Source: Magnetospirillum gryphiswaldense MSR-1 v2 (GTDB taxonomy: Bacteria > Pseudomonadota > Alphaproteobacteria > Rhodospirillales > Magnetospirillaceae). Taken from it: a DNA stretch of 64,000 bases. Shown here in pieces: positions 25,529-35,300 of the stretch (the first letter of the stretch is position 1; each line of letters opens with the position of its first letter). A program made the translations under genes and the position numbers. Location: positions 2,898,501-2,962,500 of the forward strand of contig NC_023065.1 of NCBI RefSeq assembly GCF_000513295.1, given 5' to 3'. The notes below the pieces were generated by a model, which worked only from the letters and a program-made list of their open reading frames with translations, had not been told where the DNA came from and did no database searches.

Positions 25529-27640
25529 CTATCGCCGCCGTCCCCGTCCTTTCGGCTGAGGTTTAGGGGCGGCGCCACGCGGCCCCGGAGCAGCGGGAAC
25601 CCCCAGTTCCTGCGCCTCCAACCGGCGCAATTCGTCGCGCAGGCGGGCGGCCTCCTCGAATTCCAGATCGGCGGCGGCGGCCTTCATGCGCTTTTCGATG
25701 TCGGCCTTGACCGCCGCCAGATTGTGGCCGACACCATGGGCCAGGCCGGAATCGCCGGTATCGACGGTCAGGTAATCCTTTTCATAGACGCTTTCCAACA
25801 CATCGCCCACCGCCTTCTTGATGCCTTCCGGGGTGATGCCGTGGGCGACATTGTAGGCCTGCTGCTTTTCGCGGCGGCGGTTGGTCTCATCGATGGCGTA
25901 TTTCAAGGAATCGGTCATCTTGTCGGCATAAAGGATGACACGGCCGTCGATATTGCGCGCCGCCCGGCCGATGGTCTGGATCAGCGAGGTCTTGGACCTG
26001 AGGAAGCCTTCCTTGTCGGCGTCCAAGATGGCCACCAGCGCGCATTCGGGGATATCCAAGCCCTCGCGCAGCAGATTGATGCCGATCAGCACGTCGAAGG
26101 CGCCCAGGCGCAGATCGCGGATGATCTCGATCCGCTCCAGCGTGTCGATGTCGGAATGCAGGTAGCGTACGCGGATGCCGTGGTCGTGCAGATACTCGGT
26201 CAGATCCTCGGCCATGCGCTTGGTCAGCACGGTGACCAGGGTGCGATGGCCCTGGGCGGCCATCTGCCGCACCTCGGCCAGCAGATCATCCACCTGATGC
26301 TCGACCGGACGGATGATGCAGATGGGGTCGATCAGCCCGGTGGGGCGGATGACCTGCTCGGCGAAGACGCCGCCGGTACGGTCCATCTCCCACGGCCCCG
26401 GCGTGGCGGAAACGAACAAAGAGGACGGGCGCATGATGTCCCATTCCTCGAATTTCAAAGGCCGGTTGTCGATGCATGACGGCAGGCGAAAGCCGAACTC
26501 GGACAGCGTGCTTTTGCGGGCATAATCGCCCCGGTACATGCCGCCGATCTGCGGCACGGTGACGTGGGATTCATCGACGATCAACAGCGCGTCGGGCGGC
26601 AGGTACTCGAACAGGGTCGGCGGCGGCTCACCCGGTTTGCGACCGGTGAGGTAACGGGAATAATTCTCGATGCTCTTACAATGCCCGGTGGTTTCCAGCA
26701 TCTCGATGTCGAAGGTGGTGCGCTCGCGGATGCGCTGGGCTTCCAGCAGCTTGCCTTCCGCCTCGAAATGGGCGACGGTCGCCTTCAGTTCCGCCTTGAT
26801 GCCGGCCAGCGCGGCGGTGATGGTCGGGCGCGGCGTCACGTAGTGGCTAGACGGATAAACCACCACTTCCGACAGCCGCACGGTCTTTTCCCCCGTCAGC
26901 GGGTCGAACTCGGCGATGCCTTCGATCTCGTCGCCCCACAACGACACCTGCCAGGCGCGATCCTCGTAGTGGACCGGGAAGATTTCCACCGAATCGCCGC
27001 GCACGCGGAAGGTGCCGCGCTCGAACGCCGCGTCGTTGCGGGTGTATTGCAACTCCACCAGCCGCTTCAGCAGCTCGGTGCGGTCGATGCTTTCGCCCAC
27101 CACCAGCTTCAGCGTCATACGGGCATAGGATTCCACCGAGCCGATACCATAGATGCACGACACCGAGGCGACGATGATGACGTCGCGCCGCTCCAGTAAC
27201 GCCCGCGTCGCCGCATGGCGCATGCGGTCGATCTGCTCGTTGATCTGGGAATCCTTCTCGATATAGGTGTCGGTGCGCGGGATATAGGCTTCGGGCTGGT
27301 AATAATCGTAATAGGAAACGAAGTACTCCACCGCGTTGTCGGGGAAAAAGCTTTTCATTTCCGCGTAAAGCTGCGCCGCCAGCGTCTTGTTGTGGGCCAG
27401 CACCAGGGCCGGACGCTTGGTGGTGGCGATGACATGGGCCATGGTGAAGGTCTTGCCCGACCCGGTCACCCCCAACAGCACCTGATCACGTTCCTTGCTC
27501 TCCAGCCCGGCCACCAGGGTGGCGATGGCGGTGGGCTGGTCGCCGGCGGGCTGATAATCGGACACCAGCTTGAAATCCGCCGGCCCGGTGGGCAGATCGG
27601 GGCGATCGACGAAGGGGAGGGACAGGGGCGCGGTGCTCAA
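25529..27640 (-). CDS. uvrB: UvrABC excinuclease subunit B
   Basis: Damage-verifying helicase-like subunit of nucleotide excision repair, 703 aa. Motifs include Walker [15 protein letters not shown] (about residue 57), the beta-hairpin region [20 protein letters not shown], Walker B-type [45 protein letters not shown] and QTIGRAARN, and a C-terminal UVR motif ([16 protein letters not shown]). Complete. Its start overlaps the 3' end of proC by 4 nt, so the two are probably translated from one mRNA. A basic tail (GRGRRR) ends the protein. Confidence 0.97.
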   Translation of the reverse strand: MSTAPLSLPFVDRPDLPTGPADFKLVSDYQPAGDQPTAIATLVAGLESKERDQVLLGVTGSGKTFTMAHVIATTKRPALVLAHNKTLAAQLYAEMKSFFPDNAVEYFVSYYDYYQPEAYIPRTDTYIEKDSQINEQIDRMRHAATRALLERRDVIIVASVSCIYGIGSVESYARMTLKLVVGESIDRTELLKRLVELQYTRNDAAFERGTFRVRGDSVEIFPVHYEDRAWQVSLWGDEIEGIAEFDPLTGEKTVRLSEVVVYPSSHYVTPRPTITAALAGIKAELKATVAHFEAEGKLLEAQRIRERTTFDIEMLETTGHCKSIENYSRYLTGRKPGEPPPTLFEYLPPDALLIVDESHVTVPQIGGMYRGDYARKSTLSEFGFRLPSCIDNRPLKFEEWDIMRPSSLFVSATPGPWEMDRTGGVFAEQVIRPTGLIDPICIIRPVEHQVDDLLAEVRQMAAQGHRTLVTVLTKRMAEDLTEYLHDHGIRVRYLHSDIDTLERIEIIRDLRLGAFDVLIGINLLREGLDIPECALVAILDADKEGFLRSKTSLIQTIGRAARNIDGRVILYADKMTDSLKYAIDETNRRREKQQAYNVAHGITPEGIKKAVGDVLESVYEKDYLTVDTGDSGLAHGVGHNLAAVKADIEKRMKAAAADLEFEEAARLRDELRRLEAQELGVPAAPGPRGAAPKPQPKGRGRRR

Positions 27641-28443
27641 CCGGCCAGTTCCTTGCCGCGTTTGGTCGCCGCCGCCACCGCATCGGTCATCAACGGCGCC
27701 ATGCCCTTGGCCTCGTCCATCAGCACCGCCAGGGCGGCGGCGGTGGTACCGCCGGGGCTGGTGACATTGATGCGCAACTGGGCCGAACTGTCCAAGGATT
27801 GCCGCAGCAACTCGCCGCCACCCGACACCGTGGCCCGGGCCAGGCGGTCGGCCAGATCAGCCGGCAATCCAGCCGCCACACCCGCCGCCGCCATCACCTC
27901 GGCCAGCAGGAACACATAAGCGGGGCCGGAGCCGGAAACAGCGGTGACCGCATCCATCTGGCTTTCATCGTCGATCCAGGCCACCTCGCCCACCGCTTCC
28001 AGCAGCGATTGCGCCAGGGCGCGCGGCTCTTGCGCCACGCCGGGGCCGGCGAAGCAGACGGTGATACCGCGCTGCACCGCCGCCGGAGTATTGGGCATGG
28101 CGCGGATCACCGCCGCCGCCTCGCCCAGATGGCGGCGGAAAAATTCGACCGGCTTGCCGGCGGCGATGGACAGGAAAACCGTCTGGCCGGCCAGCCGGGC
28201 ATAGGCCGGCAGCACCTCGGCCATCACCTGCGGCTTGACCGCCAGGATGGTGATGTCGGGGATAAAGGTCTTGGAGAGCAGATCGACATCGCCCAGTACG
28301 GTGACGCCGTCGGGCAGTCCCTGGGCATGGGGATCGATCACCACCACGTCGGCGGCGCGGATGCCGCGCTCCAGCCAGCCGGCCAGCATGGCCGACCCCA
28401 TCTTGCCGCAACCCACCAGCAAAATCTTGGTCACGATCATCAC
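27637..28443 (-). CDS. proC: Pyrroline-5-carboxylate reductase
   Basis: Last step of proline synthesis: NADPH-dependent reduction of pyrroline-5-carboxylate. The 268-aa product has the N-terminal Rossmann loop [13 protein letters not shown], the AVKPQVM strand, [16 protein letters not shown] and the C-terminal signature [15 protein letters not shown] with [10 protein letters not shown]. Two ATG codons are consecutive at the start; either may be used. It precedes uvrB with a 4-nt overlap and follows the YbjN-like gene by 49 nt, so the three may form one operon. Confidence 0.95.
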   Translation of the reverse strand: MMIVTKILLVGCGKMGSAMLAGWLERGIRAADVVVIDPHAQGLPDGVTVLGDVDLLSKTFIPDITILAVKPQVMAEVLPAYARLAGQTVFLSIAAGKPVEFFRRHLGEAAAVIRAMPNTPAAVQRGITVCFAGPGVAQEPRALAQSLLEAVGEVAWIDDESQMDAVTAVSGSGPAYVFLLAEVMAAAGVAAGLPADLADRLARATVSGGGELLRQSLDSSAQLRINVTSPGGTTAAALAVLMDEAKGMAPLMTDAVAAATKRGKELAG

Positions 28444-28492
28444 CCCATCCAGATATCAAGGGCAACAGATGACCACAGGCAAGCCGGAACGA

Positions 28493-28996
28493 TCAAGCCT
28501 CGCCGACAGTATCCAGCAGCGAACAGGCCACCGCATCCTTGGCCGACTTGCCGCCCCAGATGACAAACTGGAAGGCCGGATAGAAGCGCTCGCACTCGGT
28601 CAGCGCGATATCCATCAGGTCTTCCACCTGTTCCGGCGACAATCCCTCGGTGCCGCGCACCAAGGAGGTATGGCGGAACATGGGCACGCCCTCGTCGTCC
28701 CACAGGCCGAAATGACCCAGCCACAGCTTTTCATTGATGGCGGCCAAAAGCTCGCAGATGACCGGGTGCTTGCCCGATGGCACCTTCATGTCGAAGGCGC
28801 AGGTAAAATGCATGGCGCCCATATCCTCGCGCCAGGCGAAATAAAGCGAGTAATTGCACCACTTGCCCGGCATCTCGACGGCCAGTTCGTCATCGGAACG
28901 GCGGTCAAAGGCCCAGTCGTTGGCGGTAACGAATTGCTCGATCAAGTCCAAGGGATTGATGACGAAGTCTTCCTCGTGCGCGAGGGCCATGGACAT
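28493..28996 (-). CDS. YbjN domain-containing protein
   Basis: A 167-aa soluble protein with the YbjN/DUF1790-like pattern: NPLDLIEQFVTANDWAFDRR at the N terminus, then ELAVEMPGKWCNYSLYFAWR and AFQFVIWGGKSAKDAVACSLL at the end. Structurally such proteins resemble type III secretion chaperones; their role is poorly defined, often linked to stress or motility regulation. ATG 28996 is preferred because GGAGGA lies 7 nt upstream; the open frame reaches 29047. Commonly found beside proC in alphaproteobacteria, as here. Confidence 0.82.
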   Translation of the reverse strand: MSMALAHEEDFVINPLDLIEQFVTANDWAFDRRSDDELAVEMPGKWCNYSLYFAWREDMGAMHFTCAFDMKVPSGKHPVICELLAAINEKLWLGHFGLWDDEGVPMFRHTSLVRGTEGLSPEQVEDLMDIALTECERFYPAFQFVIWGGKSAKDAVACSLLDTVGEA

Positions 28997-29172
28997 ACTC
29001 TCGTCCTCCGGGGATTGGCGTCGCGACAGGCCGGGGCGCCAATCCAAAAATAGTATGGAACGTGCTGCCAGCCACTAGGGCTAGGCTAGGCACAGGCGTC
29101 GCCGCGATGCAAGATAAAGCATGCGGCAGCGCATCAATTCTTGTGGATAAGCCGTTTATAGTGACGGTGTTG

Positions 29173-29430
29173 TTACGAGGACTTGTCGGCCAATTTGGCT
29201 TCCAGATCGGCCAGCCGCTTGGCCAGGGCGTCGTTTTCCTCGCGCGCCTTGATGGCCATGTCGCGCACCACCTCGAACTCCTCGCGCGGGACCATGTCGA
29301 CACCGGCCATGAAGCGTTCCATCTGCTGACGGATCAGCCCCTCGATTTCCGCCCGCAGGCCCGACAACGCCCCCAGCGCACCGCCGGCCATGCGGGCGAG
29401 ATCGTCGAAGAAGGGGTTCTGGGTCTGCAT
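29173..29430 (-). CDS. ubiK: UbiK-family ubiquinone biosynthesis accessory factor
   Basis: Small (85 aa) helical protein of the BMFP/YqiC family. The N-terminal half has an amphipathic helix (FFDDLARMAGGALGALSGLR), and the C-terminal half is a heptad coiled coil (REEFEVVRDMAIKAREENDA, then LAKRLADLEAKL) that trimerises in characterised relatives. UbiK assists aerobic ubiquinone assembly with the UbiJ lipid-binding factor, according to enterobacterial work. It is divergent from hldD, with 114 nt between the starts. Confidence 0.83.
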   Translation of the reverse strand: MQTQNPFFDDLARMAGGALGALSGLRAEIEGLIRQQMERFMAGVDMVPREEFEVVRDMAIKAREENDALAKRLADLEAKLADKSS

Positions 29431-29544
29431 GGGTCATACTCGCGTTTTGGAAGTCTCCCTTCATTATGGGCGGTGGACGGCGAATTGCAATGGCGCCCGC
29501 CCCGTCCTATAACCAAGACGCTAAATTTATGGGAGCATGTGGCC

Positions 29545-30531
29545 ATGATCGTCGTCACCGGAGGCGCCGGCTTTATCGGTTCCAACATCCTGGCCGCGCT
29601 GGAAGCGCGTGATGCCGGCAAGCTGGTGGTGTGCGACCGCCTGCGCTCCAACGACAAATGGAAGAACGTCGCCAAACGCGAGCTGGCCGACATCGTCCAC
29701 CCCGAGCAATTGTTCGACTTCCTCGAGGCCAACCGCAAGCACGTCCAGGTCATCTTCCACATGGGGGCGATTTCCGCCACCACCGAGACCGACGGCGACA
29801 AGATCGCCGCCAACAATTTCTCGCTGTCGCTGGCTTTGTGGAAATGGTGCGCCCTGTCCAACGTACGCTTCATCTATGCGTCGAGCGCGGCCACCTATGG
29901 CGACGGCTCGTTCGGCTTCGACGACGATTGGTCCATCGACCATCTGGCCAAGCTGCAACCCTTGAACGCCTATGGCTGGTCCAAGCACCTGTTCGACCGC
30001 CGCGTCGCCCGCAAGATCCAGCAAGGGTCGAGGAAGCCGCCGCAATTCGCCGGCCTCAAGTTCTTCAACGTCTACGGCCCCAACGAATACCACAAGGGCG
30101 GGCAGCAAAGCGTGGTGTCGCAGATTTATCCGCACGCCAAGCAGGATGCCGCCTATCAGCTGTTCCGCTCGCACAATCCGCAATACAAGGATGGCGGGCA
30201 GATGCGCGACTTCATCTGGGTCGAAGATTGCGTCGACGTGATGATGTGGCTGCTGGACAACCCCCAGGTCAACGGCATCTTCAATGTCGGCACCGGCAAG
30301 GCCCGCTCGTTCATCGATCTGGCGTCGCAGGTGTACAAGGCGCTGGGCAAGGAACCCAAGATCAAGTTCCAAGACACCCCGGTCGCCATCCGCGACAAGT
30401 ACCAGTACTTCACCCAGGCCAGTGAAAAGAACCTGCGGGCGGCGGGCTATACCCGCGCCTTCACCAGCCTGGAAGAAGGCGTCACCAAATACGTGCAGCA
30501 CTTCCTGGACCGTCCCGACCGCTACAAGTAA
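29545..30531 (+). CDS. hldD: ADP-L-glycero-D-manno-heptose-6-epimerase
   Basis: Epimerase giving the L,D-heptose precursor of the lipopolysaccharide inner core, 328 aa, extended SDR family. The NADP-binding motif TGGAGFIGSN is at residues 5-14, and the active-site segment has Ser/Tyr/Lys in SSAATYGDG and YGWSKHLFD. HMGAISATTETDGD is a family hallmark. The frame is open from 29062, but the ATG at 29545 gives the correct N terminus MIVVTGGAGF. It begins the plus-strand run hldD-lgt-midA-pgeF, with 8 nt to lgt. Confidence 0.93.
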   Translation: MIVVTGGAGFIGSNILAALEARDAGKLVVCDRLRSNDKWKNVAKRELADIVHPEQLFDFLEANRKHVQVIFHMGAISATTETDGDKIAANNFSLSLALWKWCALSNVRFIYASSAATYGDGSFGFDDDWSIDHLAKLQPLNAYGWSKHLFDRRVARKIQQGSRKPPQFAGLKFFNVYGPNEYHKGGQQSVVSQIYPHAKQDAAYQLFRSHNPQYKDGGQMRDFIWVEDCVDVMMWLLDNPQVNGIFNVGTGKARSFIDLASQVYKALGKEPKIKFQDTPVAIRDKYQYFTQASEKNLRAAGYTRAFTSLEEGVTKYVQHFLDRPDRYK

Positions 30532-30539
30532 GGCAAGAC

Positions 30540-31337
30540 ATGCTGACCTATCCGCATATCGATCCCATCGCCATCCAGTTGGGGCCGATCGCCATCCGCT
30601 GGTACGCCTTGGCCTATATCACCGGTCTGACCCTGGGCTGGCTGTACATCAAACGGCTGGTGCGCTTTCCGCCCCACGCCATGCGTGAAGCGGACGTGGA
30701 CGATTTCCTGGTCTGGGCCACCTTGGGCGTGGTGTTCGGCGGGCGGCTGGGTTACGTGCTGTTCTACAAGCCGGGCTATTACCTGAGCCATCCGCTGGAA
30801 ATCTTTCAGTTGTGGCAGGGCGGCATGGCCTTCCACGGCGGCGCCTTGGGCGTTATCCTCGCCATCATCCTGTTCGCGCGGCGCCGCGGCCTCAACCTGT
30901 TCGCCATCGGCGACGTGGTCTGTTGCGCCGTGCCCATCGGCCTGTTCTTCGGCCGCATCGCCAATTTCATCAACGGCGAGCTTTATGGCCGCGTCGCCCC
31001 CGACGCCCTGTTCGCCATGGTCTTCCCCGGCGGCGGGCCGGAACCGCGCCACCCCAGCCAGCTTTATCAGGCCGGGTTGGAAGGTCTGGCGCTGTTCCTG
31101 CTGTTGGCGGTGCTGTGGCGGATCAGGCCGTTCCGCGAAAAGCGCGGCGCCCTGGCCGGCACCTTCCTGATGGGCTATGGCGTTGCCCGCATCATCGGCG
31201 AGTTCTTCCGCCAGCCCGACGCCCATCTGGGCTTTTTGATCGGCGGCGCCACCATGGGGCAGTTGCTGTCCATCCCGCTGATCCTGGCCGGGGCCGGAGT
31301 GATCGCCTGGGCGTTCAAGCGCGGACATCGGCCCTGA
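30540..31337 (+). CDS. lgt: Prolipoprotein diacylglyceryl transferase
   Basis: Inner-membrane enzyme that transfers diacylglycerol from phosphatidylglycerol to the lipobox cysteine of prolipoproteins. The 265-aa protein has seven hydrophobic segments and the Lgt patterns HGGALGVI (catalytic His region), GRIANFINGELYGR (signature with the conserved Arg and Asn) and HPSQLYQAGLEG. AAGG precedes the ATG. Its TGA overlaps the next gene's ATG (TGATG), so the methyltransferase downstream is coupled to it. Two lipoproteins in this window (33.2 kb and 62.5 kb) are predicted substrates. Confidence 0.96.
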   Translation: MLTYPHIDPIAIQLGPIAIRWYALAYITGLTLGWLYIKRLVRFPPHAMREADVDDFLVWATLGVVFGGRLGYVLFYKPGYYLSHPLEIFQLWQGGMAFHGGALGVILAIILFARRRGLNLFAIGDVVCCAVPIGLFFGRIANFINGELYGRVAPDALFAMVFPGGGPEPRHPSQLYQAGLEGLALFLLLAVLWRIRPFREKRGALAGTFLMGYGVARIIGEFFRQPDAHLGFLIGGATMGQLLSIPLILAGAGVIAWAFKRGHRP

Positions 31338-32389
31338 TGCGGTCGCTGGCGGAAAAGCTGGCGGCGCGCATCGCCCAGGGCGGACCGATCACCGTCGCCG
31401 ATTTCATGCACGAGGCGGTGGGGCAGTATTACGCCACCCGCGATCCCTTCGGCCGTCAGGGCGATTTCACCACCGCCCCCGAGGTCAGCCAGATGTTCGG
31501 CGAGTTGATCGGGCTGTGGTGCGTCATGGTCTGGCAGATGATGGGGGCGCCCGACAAGGTGGTGCTGGCCGAATTGGGGCCGGGGCGCGGCACCTTGATG
31601 AACGACCTGCTGCGGGCCGCCGGCGTGGTACCGGCCTTCCTCAAGGCCGCCGACATCCGGCTGGTGGAAACCAGCCCGCGCCTGACCGCGCTGCAACGCC
31701 AGACCCTGAGCGGGCGTGACGTGCAGTGGTGCGAAAATGTCGATCAACTACCCGACGGACCGCTGATCGTCATCGCCAACGAATTGTTCGACGCCCTGCC
31801 CATCCGCCAGTTCGTCAAGCATGACGGCCAATGGTGCGAACGCATGGTCGGGCTGGACGGCGACGGCTTTTGCTTCGTCGCCGGACCGGCGGCGGACCCT
31901 GACCTGCCTGCGGAGGTGCTGGCAACTCCCGACGGCGCCATCGTCGAGACCTGCGATGGCGGGCGCGCTTTAGCCGCCAGCTTGGGCAAGCGGCTGAACC
32001 GTCAACCCGGCTTCGCCCTGATCATCGATTACGGCCATGGCCGCAGCGGCACCGGCGACACGCTTCAGGCGGTGCGCCATCACCGCTTTCATCCGGTGCT
32101 CGACCAACCCGGCTTGGCCGACATCACCGCCCATGTGGATTTTCAGGCCCTCGCCGGGGCGGCCGTTCCGGCGCGAGCCTGGGGGCCGGTGGATCAGGGC
32201 GGCTTCCTGCGCGCGCTCGGCATCGAAACCCGCGCTCATCTTCTGGCCCAGGCCGGGGGCGATAAAGTGGCCGCCGACATCATGGGACAGTTGCGGCGCT
32301 TGATCGATCCGGGGGAAATGGGCACCCTGTTCAAAGCCTTGGCCTTGGCTTCGCCCCACTTCCCGGCGCCGCCCGGCTTCGTCAGTTGA
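31337..32389 (+). CDS. MidA/NDUFAF7-family SAM-dependent protein arginine methyltransferase
   Basis: 350-aa protein of the DUF185 family. Visible motifs are DFMHEAVGQYYATRDPFG, GRQGDFTTAPEVSQMFGELIG, the SAM-binding ELGPGRGTLMNDLLR and IANELFDALPIRQF, then IIDYGHGRSGTGDTLQA. The mitochondrial homologue NDUFAF7 dimethylates an arginine in a complex I subunit; a similar role in NADH dehydrogenase assembly is inferred here. The reading frame is open far upstream inside lgt, but the ATG at 31337 fits the family and overlaps the lgt stop. Confidence 0.88.
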   Translation: MRSLAEKLAARIAQGGPITVADFMHEAVGQYYATRDPFGRQGDFTTAPEVSQMFGELIGLWCVMVWQMMGAPDKVVLAELGPGRGTLMNDLLRAAGVVPAFLKAADIRLVETSPRLTALQRQTLSGRDVQWCENVDQLPDGPLIVIANELFDALPIRQFVKHDGQWCERMVGLDGDGFCFVAGPAADPDLPAEVLATPDGAIVETCDGGRALAASLGKRLNRQPGFALIIDYGHGRSGTGDTLQAVRHHRFHPVLDQPGLADITAHVDFQALAGAAVPARAWGPVDQGGFLRALGIETRAHLLAQAGGDKVAADIMGQLRRLIDPGEMGTLFKALALASPHFPAPPGFVS

Positions 32390-32399
32390 AGGTTTGTCC

Positions 32400-33167
32400 A
32401 TGATCACCCTGTCCGCGCTCAATGAAATCATCCATATCCGTCACGGTTTCTTCACCCGTGAAGGCGGGGTGTCGACGGGGCTTTACACGTCGCTGAATTG
32501 CGGGCCGGGATCGGCCGACCAACCGGCTGCGGTGGCGGAAAACCGTGGCCGCGCCATGGCCATGATGGACCTGCCGGAAACCGCCCTGGTCACCGTGCAT
32601 CAGGCCCATACAGCCGACGTGGTCACCGTCACCGGCCCGTGGGCCGAGGGCAGCCGCCCCACCGCCGATGCCATGGTCACCACCGTGCCCGGCCTGGCCC
32701 TAGGCATCCTGACCGCCGATTGTGCCCCGGTTTTGCTGGCCGACCGCAAGAACGGCATCGTCGCCGCCGCTCATGCCGGCTGGAAGGGCGCCATCGGCGG
32801 CGTCTTGGAAAACACCATCGCCCGCATGGTCGAATTGGGGGCCAAGCCCAAGAACATCGTCGGCGCCATCGGCCCGTGCATCGGCCAGCGTTCCTACGAG
32901 GTCGGCCCCGATTTCCCCGCCGCCTTCCTGGCCGAAAACGCCGACAACGCCGATTTCTTCGCGCCCAGCCGCCGCGATGGCCATTTCCTGTTTGACCTGC
33001 CCGGCTATGTGTCGCGCAAGTTGGCCCGGCTGGGTCTGATCGACGTCACCCGCGTTCCCGCCGACACCTGCCGTGACGGCGCCCGCTTCTTCAGCTACCG
33101 CCGCGCCACCTTGAACAACGAGCCCGATTACGGGCGGCAAGTGTCGGTGATCGTGCGGGAGCGTTAG
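32400..33167 (+). CDS. pgeF: Purine nucleoside phosphorylase / peptidoglycan editing factor, LACC1-YfiH family
   Basis: 255-aa protein of the Cu-oxidase_4 (DUF152) family. It contains HGFFTREGGVSTGLYTSLNC at the N terminus, TADCAPVLLAD and AAHAGWKGAIGG (metal and active-site Cys and His), and GPCIGQRSYEVG. Family members have been described as purine nucleoside phosphorylase/adenosine deaminase (LACC1, YlmD) and as PgeF, which removes wrongly inserted L-Ser from peptidoglycan precursors. ATG 32400 is used: GAAGG lies 7 nt upstream, overlapping the previous stop. An in-frame TTG at 32394 is less likely. Confidence 0.9.
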   Translation: MITLSALNEIIHIRHGFFTREGGVSTGLYTSLNCGPGSADQPAAVAENRGRAMAMMDLPETALVTVHQAHTADVVTVTGPWAEGSRPTADAMVTTVPGLALGILTADCAPVLLADRKNGIVAAAHAGWKGAIGGVLENTIARMVELGAKPKNIVGAIGPCIGQRSYEVGPDFPAAFLAENADNADFFAPSRRDGHFLFDLPGYVSRKLARLGLIDVTRVPADTCRDGARFFSYRRATLNNEPDYGRQVSVIVRER

Positions 33168-33170
33168 GCC

Positions 33171-33248
33171 ATGCCCCATCTCATGATGTTCGGCGCCTTC
33201 CTGCTGCTGGGCACCCTGGTCACCTGCGTCGCCATGGTCGCCGGCTGA
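33171..33248 (+). CDS. Possible 25-residue membrane peptide
   Basis: A short frame starting with ATG 3 nt after the pgeF stop and ending with a TGA that overlaps the ATG of the next gene (TGATG). The peptide is MPHLMMFGAFLLLGTLVTCV plus AMVAG: one hydrophobic helix and almost nothing else. The tight spacing on both sides matches translational coupling in an operon. The ribosome site is weak (GGGAG about 11 nt upstream), and a 78-nt frame can arise by chance, so this is a tentative call. Confidence 0.4.
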   Translation: MPHLMMFGAFLLLGTLVTCVAMVAG

Positions 33249-34363
33249 TGCGGATCATCACCGCCCTGGCCCTGCTGTTGGCCGTGGCAGCCTGCGAAAC
33301 CGTTCCCCGCCCGTTCAAGCACGAGGACGGGGCGGTCAACGCCCTGGCCCGGCCCAAGCTGGGACGCGGCATCGCCTTGCATAGCGCCGGCGAAATCGCT
33401 GCGGGCGAGGCGCTTTCCGAGGCGGTGATCAAGGCCTTCGAGGACCGCGAAATCCCGGTCACCTTACGGCGCGGCCCCGGCTTCGGTCGGGTGATCGAGG
33501 TGGCACCCGAGGGCAACACCGTGCTGTGGCGGCTGCTGGCCGCCGATGGTGCCGAGATGTCCCGCCTGAGCACGTCGCCCACCATGTCCGGCAAGCTGGC
33601 CGCCGCCCAGGTGGCCGCGCAGTTCCACCCGTTTCTGGAAGACCCCGACGCCAAACCACAACTGGCCCCCGGTCGCGTCTTGCCGCAAATGCCGAAAATC
33701 CGCGTCGAACCGATGAAAGGCCTGCCCGGCGACGGCGACACCGCCCTGCCGCAGGCCTTGGCCAAGGCCTTGGCGCGCGAAGGGGTCGAAATCGCCGCCG
33801 ACGCGGCCTTTACCGTGGTCGGCGTGGTCACTGTCGCTCAGGTCAACACCACCGACGACAACGTCACCATTTCCTGGCTGATCAAACAGGGCGATGCCGG
33901 CGGCACCCAATTGGCCCGCATCGACCAAAGCGGTGCCGTGCCGCGTGGACGGTTGAACCTGACCTGGGGCAGCATGGCCCGCGACATCGCCGAAGGCGGC
34001 GCCTCGGGCGTGGCCGAAGTGCTGCGCGCCGCCGAGCGCAACCGCAAGGAGCAAGAGGCCCAAGCCGGGTCAAGGCAGTTTACAGAACCAAGACCGGCTG
34101 ATATAGGAAAGCCCGAATCAAGCGACCAGACCGATCCGGCGCGGACCAGCCCGCCGCCGCCTGTGGAACCGGCCCCGCCCGCGGCGGTCGCGTCCCCCCA
34201 GGCACCGCCCCAGGCGATGCCGGCCAAGCCCATCAAGGCCAAGCCGGTCAAGCCGAAGCCGGCGAAGGCGACGAAACCGGCCAAGTCCAGCGCCAGCAAA
34301 AAAGTTAAGCCGGCCCCGACCAAGACGGTCAAGGCGGCTCCCCGGACCAAGCCCGACAGGTAA
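33248..34363 (+). CDS. Predicted lipoprotein with a Lys/Pro/Ala-rich C-terminal tail
   Basis: 371-aa envelope protein of unknown function. The signal peptide ends in the lipobox LAVAAC (Cys at about residue 16), so Lgt processing and membrane anchoring are predicted. Residues 30-260 form a folded domain of mixed composition ([20 protein letters not shown], then VGVVTVAQV and [11 protein letters not shown]) that I do not recognise as a characterised enzyme. From about residue 285 the protein becomes a low-complexity tail rich in Pro, then Lys, Ala and Pro ([18 protein letters not shown]). The cationic tail could bind peptidoglycan, teichoic-like polymer, LPS or nucleic acid. The start overlaps the small upstream frame; prs follows 7 nt downstream. 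Confidence 0.8.
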   Translation: MRIITALALLLAVAACETVPRPFKHEDGAVNALARPKLGRGIALHSAGEIAAGEALSEAVIKAFEDREIPVTLRRGPGFGRVIEVAPEGNTVLWRLLAADGAEMSRLSTSPTMSGKLAAAQVAAQFHPFLEDPDAKPQLAPGRVLPQMPKIRVEPMKGLPGDGDTALPQALAKALAREGVEIAADAAFTVVGVVTVAQVNTTDDNVTISWLIKQGDAGGTQLARIDQSGAVPRGRLNLTWGSMARDIAEGGASGVAEVLRAAERNRKEQEAQAGSRQFTEPRPADIGKPESSDQTDPARTSPPPPVEPAPPAAVASPQAPPQAMPAKPIKAKPVKPKPAKATKPAKSSASKKVKPAPTKTVKAAPRTKPDR

Positions 34364-34370
34364 CCCAGCC

Positions 34371-35297
34371 ATGAAAATCCTCGCCTGCAACAGCAATCGC
34401 CCGCTCGCGGAAGCGATCGCCGAATACATGACCATGTCCATCACCAAGGCCAGCGTGCGCCGGTTCTCGGACATGGAAGTGTTCGTCGAAGTGCACGAGA
34501 ACGTGCGCGGCGAGGATGTTTTCGTCATCCAGTCCACCTGTTATCCGACCAACGATAACTTGATGGAATTGCTGATCACCCTGGACGCGTTGAAGCGCGG
34601 CTCGGCCCGGCGCATCACCGCCGTCATCCCCTATTTCGGCTATGCCCGCCAGGACCGCAAGTCCGGCCCGCGCACGCCCATTTCGGCCAAGCTGGTGGCC
34701 AATCTGATCACCACCGCCGGGGCCGACCGCGTGGTCACGCTGGACCTGCATTCGGGCCAGATCCAGGGCTTCTTCGACATCCCGCTCGACAATCTTTATG
34801 CCGCCCCGGTGTTCGTCAACGACATCCGCGCCCGCTATGACAACGTCATGATCGTGTCGCCCGACGTGGGCGGCGTGGTCCGGGCCCGCGCCATCGCCAG
34901 CCGCATCGACGCCGATCTGGCCATCATCGACAAGCGGCGCGAACGCGCCGGCGTGTCCGAGGTGATGAACATCATCGGCGACGTCAAGGGCCGCCGCTGC
35001 ATCCTGGTCGACGACATCGTCGATTCCGCCGGCACTCTGTGCAACGCCGCCGAAGCCTTGATGAAGTCGGGCGCAGTGTCGGTTTCCGCCTACGTCACCC
35101 ACGGCGTGCTGTCGGGCGGCGCGGTCGCCCGCGTCACCTCGAGCCCGCTGGAAGAACTGGTGATCACCGATTCGATCCCGGCGACCGAGGCGATGAAGCT
35201 AGCCCACAACATCCGCCAGAGCACAATCGCGCCGCTGATGGCCGAATCCATCCAACGCATCTCGGAAGAACGCTCGGTCTCCAGTCTGTTCGACTGA
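34371..35297 (+). CDS. prs: Ribose-phosphate pyrophosphokinase
   Basis: Makes PRPP from ribose 5-phosphate and ATP, feeding purine, pyrimidine, histidine and tryptophan synthesis. 308 aa, the usual size. Motifs are [40 protein letters not shown] (ATP binding), [20 protein letters not shown] and the PRPP loop [17 protein letters not shown]. Complete. It is 7 nt after the lipoprotein gene and 3 nt before the reductase gene, so it appears embedded in an operon. Confidence 0.97.
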   Translation: MKILACNSNRPLAEAIAEYMTMSITKASVRRFSDMEVFVEVHENVRGEDVFVIQSTCYPTNDNLMELLITLDALKRGSARRITAVIPYFGYARQDRKSGPRTPISAKLVANLITTAGADRVVTLDLHSGQIQGFFDIPLDNLYAAPVFVNDIRARYDNVMIVSPDVGGVVRARAIASRIDADLAIIDKRRERAGVSEVMNIIGDVKGRRCILVDDIVDSAGTLCNAAEALMKSGAVSVSAYVTHGVLSGGAVARVTSSPLEELVITDSIPATEAMKLAHNIRQSTIAPLMAESIQRISEERSVSSLFD

Positions 35298-35300
35298 ACC

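Noticed and set aside
29142-29150. Consensus DnaA boxes (here, at 11359-11367 and 60533-60541) as signs of a replication origin
   Set aside because: Three isolated boxes in 64 kb are slightly more than chance but not clustered. There is no dnaA, dnaN, parAB, hemE or AT-rich unwinding region with them.
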